DNA from: Moraxellaceae bacterium | GTDB taxonomy: Bacteria; Pseudomonadota; Gammaproteobacteria; Pseudomonadales; Moraxellaceae | Assembly (NCBI GenBank): GCA_004173455.1 | Contig: SECL01000026.1 | Span: forward strand, 23,367 to 87,366 | Direction of reading: 5' to 3' | Length of the DNA: 64,000 nt | Shown here: positions 59,701 to 64,000 of the stretch, piece after piece | Numbering within the stretch: the stretch's first letter is position 1 | Layout: each line of letters opens with the position of its first letter | Notes under the pieces: model-generated | What the model was told of the DNA's origin: nothing | The model's database searches: none | The model's input: the letters and a program-made list of their open reading frames with translations, nothing else | Program-made: the position numbers and the translations under genes

Positions 59701-60102
59701 TTTATCAAAACGGGGGGCAAGTTTGAATGTAAGGCGGGACAGCATGTATTTAGTGGGGGAGCAAAGGTTTCATATGAGATACCTGAATTACCCAGTAGTG
59801 GACCGTTTACTAAAGCTTTTCATTTTGTATCATTGGAAGGTAAAAAAATAGAAAATGCAGTGATACAAGTTTATGAAAAGATAAATGAGAATTATAGTTT
59901 CAAAATAGGTTCCAAAATTGATAAATCATTTTTCAAATTAGAAAATGATGAGAAAAATATTGAATATAAAGTATTAGTTGGTTTTGATGAATGGGTTTCA
60001 TGGTTTGAAGAAGAAAAAGAAGAATACGAGTTAGAAGAAGAAATAGATTTAGGTGAACACCATAATCCATTTGATAAAGAATCAGGAAGTCAGCATGATT
60101 AA
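56749..60102 (+). CDS. vgrG: type VI secretion tip protein VgrG, long form
   Basis: A 1117-residue VgrG spike protein. The gp27-like part spans about 15-400, and the gp5-like OB fold follows at about 447-549 (WGRIKLQFLF, GARFLPRIGEMVVVDFFDGN, DRPFVSGRIHE). Between about 645 and 860 is an extra, mostly helical segment with two similar elements (NPLMALKDCGGFIDDV and NPLQTLKDVGAVLKDI). The DUF2345-type beta-helix follows at about 864-1000. The last 115 residues are coded by AT-rich DNA from about 59760 and contain a small beta domain (FHFVSLEGKKIENAVIQVYEK) and an acidic end, likely the cargo adaptor. It overlaps the next gene by 8 bases. No other T6SS core gene is in the window. Confidence 0.94.
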   Translation: MMNLFNALVQWALNPQHRALQIQFSNTALDSQVFLQRIEGCHALNEGLSAELLCFSHNPYIALKQFIGCQVVVVQLTDTGLWHRTSGIITAASAGDGDGALTPYTLTVQDPTSLWHKRRNSRVFMNKSVPDISQILFKEWQTKSPLFAATLSLDVQGLAQNYDIRPFVMQANESDYDFLTRLWRSEGINWLIDETHYLSPVASGLEPQILRLIDDNRHYLALQRQIIDYHQSSAVEPYDHITHLTAVRSLQPTAVHVQHWQAQHLETETGAGSVLSTQQHSAQHSTASLSLEQAWAISPAWVADLNGEDGVTPSGNAQLEKLNRNLREQHDSQAKQFTALSSVRDAQVGYWFMLARHPEVDLHPLTDREFLISAKQFYHHNNLPKDLKQHVSSLLTQNHWQDSQQQPNKPKNHKTDQERQGNQLTLIRRAIPPKPDYNPLQHRPVAYPQRARVVGPASETIHVDAWGRIKLQFLFTRMEDHQHSGGAGSSNTDQDSAWVDVLTPWAGEGYGARFLPRIGEMVVVDFFDGNVDRPFVSGRIHEAERHPTRFDQKGNLPDTKRLSGIRSQEIGGSGFNQLRFDDTTGQISAQLHSSHGASQLNLGNLSHPKESETSAGRGEGFELRTDQYGAVRAGKGLLISTYAQEQAVSDHLAAAEAQSLLKQGHDSMQALSEVAAKQQADALDVIHRLPRFIESLELKSAGQALSATVNLFKNSLSTNPLMALKDCGGFIDDVGSIQDNVGGVVEEFKSYFNNASEAVDNLKGFIETLENHGTAAITDKLSSLKQNIKANPLQTLKDVGAVLKDIDVNSADFINVCGSFGGGGATDITPTKALGHLQGFMEGYTQKLEQSKDSSEQEQGKIFRQALMLLASPNGIALTTPENIILQASQDISSSASGSINLSSQQNIIGHAQAKISLFAAQKGIKAFAAKGKIELQAQDDALEAIARKVIKLISTEDKIELTSPKEIVLTAGGSQLIINGSGVFIKTGGKFECKAGQHVFSGGAKVSYEIPELPSSGPFTKAFHFVSLEGKKIENAVIQVYEKINENYSFKIGSKIDKSFFKLENDEKNIEYKVLVGFDEWVSWFEEEKEEYELEEEIDLGEHHNPFDKESGSQHD

Positions 60103-60793
60103 TATACATACAGTAAAAAAAGGAGATACTTTGTGGGGTATATCCAATAAATATCATCTTAGTATTAATGAGTTGGTTAAAATAAATGATCTATATGGTA
60201 AAAAGAAAAACGTATTGCAAATTGGACAGAAAATATATTTGCAAAAGAATAGTAGTAAAACTCCAGATACAGTTTTAACTATTAAAATTTATGATTTAAA
60301 ATGGGAGCCAATTTCCAAAGCTAAATTATTAGTCGAATATGATGGAAAAGCACATTTAGTCACGACTGATAATGCTGGATTGGTAAAAGATATTCAAATT
60401 GAAGATGCCTTGAACGGTATAAAAATAAGTTTATATACGATCAGAAATAAATATGAAGTTATTGCTCATCATAAAATATTACCAATGGGAAAAAAAGTTT
60501 TAAAATTAAGTTCTCGTGCAATGGTCTTAAAAGGTAAGACTTATCAAGCTGAAGGTGTACCTAGAACAGATACAAAAGCAATCGAAAATGAGTTGAAAGT
60601 TAAGGCTAAGAAAAACCAAACTGCATCTGGAGCATCTGGAGCATCTGGAGCATCTGGAGCATCTGGAGCATCTGGAGCATCTGGAGCATCTGGAGCATCT
60701 GGAGCATCTGGAGCATCTGGAGCATCTGGAGCTCTGGAGCATCTGGAGCATCTGGAGCATCTGGAGCATCTGGAGCATCTGAAACAAGAATAG
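60095..60793 (+). CDS. LysM domain protein: N-terminal part of a frameshifted T6SS effector
   Basis: A 232-residue frame starting inside the end of vgrG (8-base overlap, so translationally coupled). An N-terminal LysM (about 3-47: HTVKKGDTLWGISNKYHLSI ... IGQKIYLQ) binds peptidoglycan. A beta-sandwich-like domain follows (about 53-135), then 12 Ala-Ser-Gly repeats. At 60731-60738 a repeat unit lacks one base; the frame then reads Leu-Glu-His repeats and stops at 60793. The Leu-Glu-His tail is an artefact of the shift. In the other frame the ASG coding continues straight into the hydrolase at 60850-62571, so these are halves of one gene. Confidence 0.85.
   Translation: MINIHTVKKGDTLWGISNKYHLSINELVKINDLYGKKKNVLQIGQKIYLQKNSSKTPDTVLTIKIYDLKWEPISKAKLLVEYDGKAHLVTTDNAGLVKDIQIEDALNGIKISLYTIRNKYEVIAHHKILPMGKKVLKLSSRAMVLKGKTYQAEGVPRTDTKAIENELKVKAKKNQTASGASGASGASGASGASGASGASGASGASGASGASGALEHLEHLEHLEHLEHLKQE
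60623..60783 (+). repeat. 9-bp tandem repeat coding (Ala-Ser-Gly)n, with a 1-base defect
   Basis: The unit is GCATCTGGA. Twelve perfect copies run 60623-60730, then one 8-base copy GCTCTGGA (60731-60738, missing the A of GCA), then four perfect copies (60739-60774) and a degenerate last one (60775-60783, GCATCTGAA). It codes a flexible small-residue linker. The defect is not in a homopolymer. Slippage by whole units keeps the frame, so repeat-number change alone would not switch the gene. Confidence 0.97.
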
Positions 60794-60849
60794 AAAGTGG
60801 ACTGCCAGCAGTTAGTGTTGCGGTAGTTTATTCAGAAGCAAACCTGTAT

Positions 60850-62571
60850 TTGCATCCCGATAATGAAAAATATCGAAAAATAATTATTGAAGCTGCAAAA
60901 AAATATAATATGGCTCCTCAAGCATTAGCTGCAAAAATTAATGCAGAAGCTGGAAGGAAGAAAGGAAGCCAAGAGTGGAATGCAGAGGCTCGTGCATCTA
61001 CTTCATCTGCGGTAGGGCTAACTCAATTTTTAAGCGGTACCTGGTACGAAATATGCACCAAAGAAACTTTTAGTAACACTCTACTACAACAGCATGTGGT
61101 CAAACAAAAATTAATTTCCAATTTTAAACAGAACATGAAAATTGAATTAATTTCATCAGCAGATAAAGCTAAACTCAAAGCCTTGGGAACCAACCCCACA
61201 TTTTCTGTAGACTCCGCTGCAGCTTATGCCAGAGCCAATATTGATGCTATCAAAGAAATATACAGTAAAATTGACAGCTTAGAGCCTGCTGATCTGGCCA
61301 AGGTAGGCTATGTTGCGCACCATGAGGGGTTAAATGGTTTTAAGAAAATAGTTGAGGCAAAAAATGTAGAGTCGTGGTCTAAACTTCAAGGGCAGGTATG
61401 CTCAAAAGATAATTCCAATTGCAACACTTTGATTAAATATCAGCAGCGATTTGATAATGGACGAGATGCCTATCGCTGGTGGTTATGCACTGAATATACT
61501 GATGCAAAAATTAATGTTAACCGCTTCACCTTAAGCCCTACTGATGGAAAAAAGTTTAAAGACGCCCGCACTATGGAAGAAATTATTGTCTTTTTGGGTG
61601 GTAAACCACTGATTAAGCCTAGTAAAGACTTTGATAAAAAAACAGCCAGCCCAGCGTCACCCACCGATAACATCAGCATTATTATCATTTCCAGCGTCAA
61701 TCATAAAATACAAGCCAATGTTCAGTATTTTGTCAAATCCAAATATGGTCTAAAACCCCACACCACCAATGCCAGTGGTCATGAAGTGCTACAGGTTAAA
61801 CAGGGTGACCAGCTTGATATTGTTTTTGATGGGCGCATTTTAACCTCAATCACGGCAACCCAGGATAAACAGGAATTTAAGGTCGATTTTCCCACTGCTC
61901 AAGCAGCAAATGCACAGCCGATCCCTCAGGCTTCGAATAATAATAATGAACAAAGCTTGAGCTTTAATGGCTGGCGCAATCCATTAAATGGGACTTGTCA
62001 GATCAGACGTTTTGGCTACAAGTCATTGCCGCTGCAAGCCAATGCAGCAGCATACAATGCAAACAATTTACAACAGGCTACTGTAGTGGCATCACGTTTT
62101 AACCATAATACTTACAGGTCTAGTGGGGTGCATCAAGGAGTTGATCTTGAGGCTGACTACGGCACTAATGTTTATCCGGTTTGTGTGGGCACCATTGTCA
62201 CAGTGCTGACCAACTATCCAGGCTATGGAAAAACTATTATTTTAAAATGTAACGTAAACGATTTACCTGCGGCTAAAAGAGCACTAGCTAAGAACCTACA
62301 TGAAGTCTACTTTGTATATGCGCATTTAAGTTCCATCAATGTCCATAAAGATGAATATATAAATCAAGTAAATATAGTTCTTGGGAAAACCGGCAATACA
62401 GGTAATGCGGGCAGCATGATAAAAATAGAAGAAGGGGCGCACCTGCATTTTGAAGTGCGTACTGAAATATTGAAATCACTGGGAAAATCAGGACTTGACT
62501 ATAGATTGGATCCATTTCCTTGGCTTGATAACTGTGTGACTATTGAAAAGGGTGTTAAATTAACAAGGTAA
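60850..62571 (+). CDS. transglycosylase-M23 peptidase: C-terminal part of the frameshifted T6SS effector
   Basis: The frame is open upstream through ASETRIESGLPAVSV and the repeat, so TTG 60850 is only a nominal start. A lysozyme/SLT-like domain comes first: candidate catalytic Glu33 in KINAEAG, then SSAVGLTQFLSGTW, the GL-Q element of soluble transglycosylases. After a beta domain (about 275-350), an M23 metallopeptidase domain closes the protein: H428 and D432 in HQGVDLEA, H492 in YAHLSS, and H531-x-H533 in HLHFEVR; all expected zinc and catalytic residues are present. Restored, the protein has 825 residues and would cut both glycan and peptide bonds of peptidoglycan in a rival's periplasm. 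Confidence 0.85.
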   Translation: MHPDNEKYRKIIIEAAKKYNMAPQALAAKINAEAGRKKGSQEWNAEARASTSSAVGLTQFLSGTWYEICTKETFSNTLLQQHVVKQKLISNFKQNMKIELISSADKAKLKALGTNPTFSVDSAAAYARANIDAIKEIYSKIDSLEPADLAKVGYVAHHEGLNGFKKIVEAKNVESWSKLQGQVCSKDNSNCNTLIKYQQRFDNGRDAYRWWLCTEYTDAKINVNRFTLSPTDGKKFKDARTMEEIIVFLGGKPLIKPSKDFDKKTASPASPTDNISIIIISSVNHKIQANVQYFVKSKYGLKPHTTNASGHEVLQVKQGDQLDIVFDGRILTSITATQDKQEFKVDFPTAQAANAQPIPQASNNNNEQSLSFNGWRNPLNGTCQIRRFGYKSLPLQANAAAYNANNLQQATVVASRFNHNTYRSSGVHQGVDLEADYGTNVYPVCVGTIVTVLTNYPGYGKTIILKCNVNDLPAAKRALAKNLHEVYFVYAHLSSINVHKDEYINQVNIVLGKTGNTGNAGSMIKIEEGAHLHFEVRTEILKSLGKSGLDYRLDPFPWLDNCVTIEKGVKLTR

Positions 62572-62575
62572 ACCT

Positions 62576-63385
62576 ATGATTAAATCTAATTTATTGCTGA
62601 TATGTGCATTAACAATATCCACCCTCACCCATAGCGAGTTCAACATCATTGATAATACAGGACGCCCTGCATATATAAATGTAGGTTATAGAAATGCTCA
62701 TGGCTATTTAATATGCTGTGGTAATGATAAAAATACCGATTTGAAACAAAAGACCCTTAATCTTCCTGATAAGGACATTTCAATACTGCTGAGTCCTAGT
62801 TTACATAATGATAATCCCTTAAAGGGGAAAGAGTATTATTTTTTAAATTATGATGTATTTTATATTCTTAATAACATCAGATATAGAATGCCATTTGCTA
62901 TTCCAGATACAAGAGCTATTGGAACTAGTATCATTTATAATGATGCTAATATTTCTATCTTTACTCTTGAAAGATATCAGAATCCAGTTTCTAATAATAA
63001 TTCAAAAGAATTTTCAAGTAAGGTTTATATCATTAATAAGAAAAATATGGGAGTATATGAGCCAATTTTCTTATCTTTAAATACTACATTAGAAAGTATA
63101 AGTGATATTCCACTAAAATTTAGCAAACTAGACTCTGTCAAATATGATAAAGCCAAGAATGCCTACAATATTGTGTTTGAAATCCAAAATGCAACTGAAG
63201 ACTTTACCACGACTGGACGCGTGGTATATGAAAAATCACCTGTTCAGCATTCATTTACTCTAATTCCTGCCCAAAATAAGCCATTCATCATCAAAAACTA
63301 TATTGAGAAAAGAAAAGGCTCTAAAAATATTATCTCGACTGATGACCTTTATGGTTTGGAATATTATTTTTTAAATAAAAAATAG
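62576..63385 (+). CDS. exported protein, candidate T6SS immunity protein
   Basis: A 269-residue protein starting four bases after the effector stop, with AAGG 7 bases before the ATG. A signal peptide (MIKSNLLLICALTISTLTHS) predicts periplasmic location, exactly where a peptidoglycan-hydrolase effector would harm its own producer. The mature part is beta-rich, with many Asn, Tyr and Ile, and has a Cys pair (LICCGND). No family recognised. Its role is inferred from position, export and pairing only. Confidence 0.72.
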   Translation: MIKSNLLLICALTISTLTHSEFNIIDNTGRPAYINVGYRNAHGYLICCGNDKNTDLKQKTLNLPDKDISILLSPSLHNDNPLKGKEYYFLNYDVFYILNNIRYRMPFAIPDTRAIGTSIIYNDANISIFTLERYQNPVSNNNSKEFSSKVYIINKKNMGVYEPIFLSLNTTLESISDIPLKFSKLDSVKYDKAKNAYNIVFEIQNATEDFTTTGRVVYEKSPVQHSFTLIPAQNKPFIIKNYIEKRKGSKNIISTDDLYGLEYYFLNKK

Positions 63386-63417
63386 GTAGGCTTAGCCATA
63401 GAAATTAGCCGGATTAT

Positions 63418-63540
63418 TTACACACTGATGAAGAAATAGGAGTTCAGGACTTCATAGGGTGGCCGGTTATTTAAGCCTTTATAGGGTTCAACGGTATTGT
63501 AGAAGTTGATAAGCCGGTTGAGTTATAGCCGACGGTGTTC
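63418..63540 (-). pseudogene. decayed 3' end of an integrase-type transposase
   Basis: On the minus strand a short frame reads LNRLINFYNTVEPYKGLNN and continues RPPYEVLNSYFF before a stop at 63418. This is the C-terminal wording of rve-type (IS3/IS481-like) DDE transposases (F-YN---P-KGL---PYE-L). Upstream of it the frame is broken by a stop after HRRL. Only this scrap remains, so the element is dead. Confidence 0.65.
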
Positions 63541-63880
63541 ACTATTGTGAAAGACATAGATTAAACTACACATAGGCTATTGGGTGCGAGGAATTTAATC
63601 ATTGTACTATGTTCAATTAATTTGAATATATAATTAATCGCTTTGTATTAAACAACTGATGCACTCAAACAAAGAATTAGATTAAGGCTCTTTATCAATA
63701 TTGAATTGATGAGAGTTATAGAAATTGCAAGTGGCATATCAATGGTCTTTCGCTATTATGAAAAATATTTTTCTTTAATTATTATATTAAAGTTTTCAGC
63801 AAATATTTTCTCTTAAGAGATAGGTAAATTATATAAATTTCAGCATAGTGCGCTAAATTCTATATCTAGAAATATATAGA
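63541..63880. other. 340-bp AT-rich region without a gene
   Basis: Between the transposase remnant and the insertion sequence at the right edge the DNA is strongly AT-rich and shows no coding frame or clear repeat. It may be further remnant of mobile DNA. Confidence 0.4.
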
Positions 63881-63883
63881 CTA

Positions 63884-64000
63884 GATCTCTTGCATAAATC
63901 AAAATATGATCACTGTATTGATCATCTTTTGAGCTAAAAATTGTATGACTTTCAACTATAATAACAGCATGAAATATACCGATATCAAATCATTACCCGA
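63884..64000 (+). mobile_element. left end of an IS5-like insertion sequence, cut by the window edge
   Basis: A CTAG (63881-63884) fits the YTAR target preference of IS5 elements and is followed by GATCTCTTGCATAAATC, a plausible terminal inverted repeat. A transposase frame starts 85 bases on. The right end is outside the window, so neither the terminal repeat nor the target duplication can be confirmed. Confidence 0.5.
63969..64000 (+). CDS. start of a transposase, partial
   Basis: Ten codons are visible, MKYTDIKSLP, resembling the beginning of some IS5-like transposases I recall (MKY-D-K-L). The rest is beyond the edge. Identity rests on this short match and on the terminal-repeat-like sequence upstream. 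Confidence 0.45.
   Translation, partial: MKYTDIKSLP

Noticed and set aside
60623..60783. Tandem repeat as a possible CRISPR array
   Set aside because: Units are 9 bases and directly adjacent, with no spacers, and they code in frame.
60527..60787. Minus-strand open frame made of Met-Leu-Gln and Arg-Cys-Ser repeats
   Set aside because: It is the antisense of the 9-bp tandem repeat; repeats without stops give open frames on several strands. The plus strand has the domains.

Overview
The window is bacterial chromosome from a gammaproteobacterium of the family Moraxellaceae, close to Acinetobacter/Alkanindiges. This is judged from protein wording alone: AtpB, AtpD, FadD, ParC and ParE read almost like recalled Acinetobacter sequences, and several neighbourhoods (glnK-amtB beside a TorF-like porin, holC-pepA beside lptFG, nrdR-ribD-adenine methylase-ribE) are typical of that group. 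Most of the window is evenly mid-GC. Two stretches are clearly AT-rich: about 18.9-19.7 kb and about 59.76 kb to the right edge. I saw no tRNA, rRNA or CRISPR array.

Layout. 0-5.1 kb: a haem-oxygenase-like diiron protein, a methyltransferase, and an SDR oxidoreductase with a strong promoter overlapped by a perfect palindrome, followed by a TetR regulator. 5.1-7.8 kb: a SPOR-domain protein and argS, separated by a hairpin-rich spacer. 8.1-11.4 kb: the zinc uptake divergon zur-znuC-znuB / znuA with a Zur box. 11.6-18.8 kb: the whole F1Fo ATP synthase operon atpIBEFHAGDC, in which atpG carries an internal frame-breaking deletion. 18.9-28 kb: an AT-rich islet of two membrane proteins, an ohrR-gpx operon, a DMT exporter, small lipoproteins, gshA-dsbB and a lipase-like hydrolase. 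28.2-35.4 kb: yqiA, a HAD hydrolase, parE, a ribosome hibernation factor, an ankyrin protein and parC (both topoisomerase IV subunits). 35.6-45.8 kb: fadD, MAPEG, ppa, two TorF-like porin paralogues around comM-ubiK, and glnK-amtB behind a sigma54-like promoter. 46-56.5 kb: nrdR, ribD, an orphan adenine methylase, ribE, holC-pepA, lptF-lptG and an alpha/beta hydrolase.

56.7-63.4 kb is the accessory part: a type VI secretion cassette. A long VgrG with an alpha-helical insert and a swapped AT-rich tail overlaps a LysM gene. That gene runs into a 9-bp tandem repeat coding for (Ala-Ser-Gly)n. One repeat unit lacks a base, so the LysM reading frame is cut off. The other side of the repeat continues in the right frame into a transglycosylase-like domain and an M23 metallopeptidase. 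Restoring the base gives one 825-residue effector: LysM, beta domain, ASG linker, glycan hydrolase, beta domain, M23 peptidase. A gene for an exported 269-residue protein follows four bases later and is the natural candidate immunity protein. The cassette is followed by a decayed transposase end and, at the right edge, by the left end of another insertion sequence.

The two most important oddities are the broken atpG, in a gene expected to be intact, and the frameshift inside the repeat of the T6SS effector. Both need read-level checking before biological meaning is given to them.
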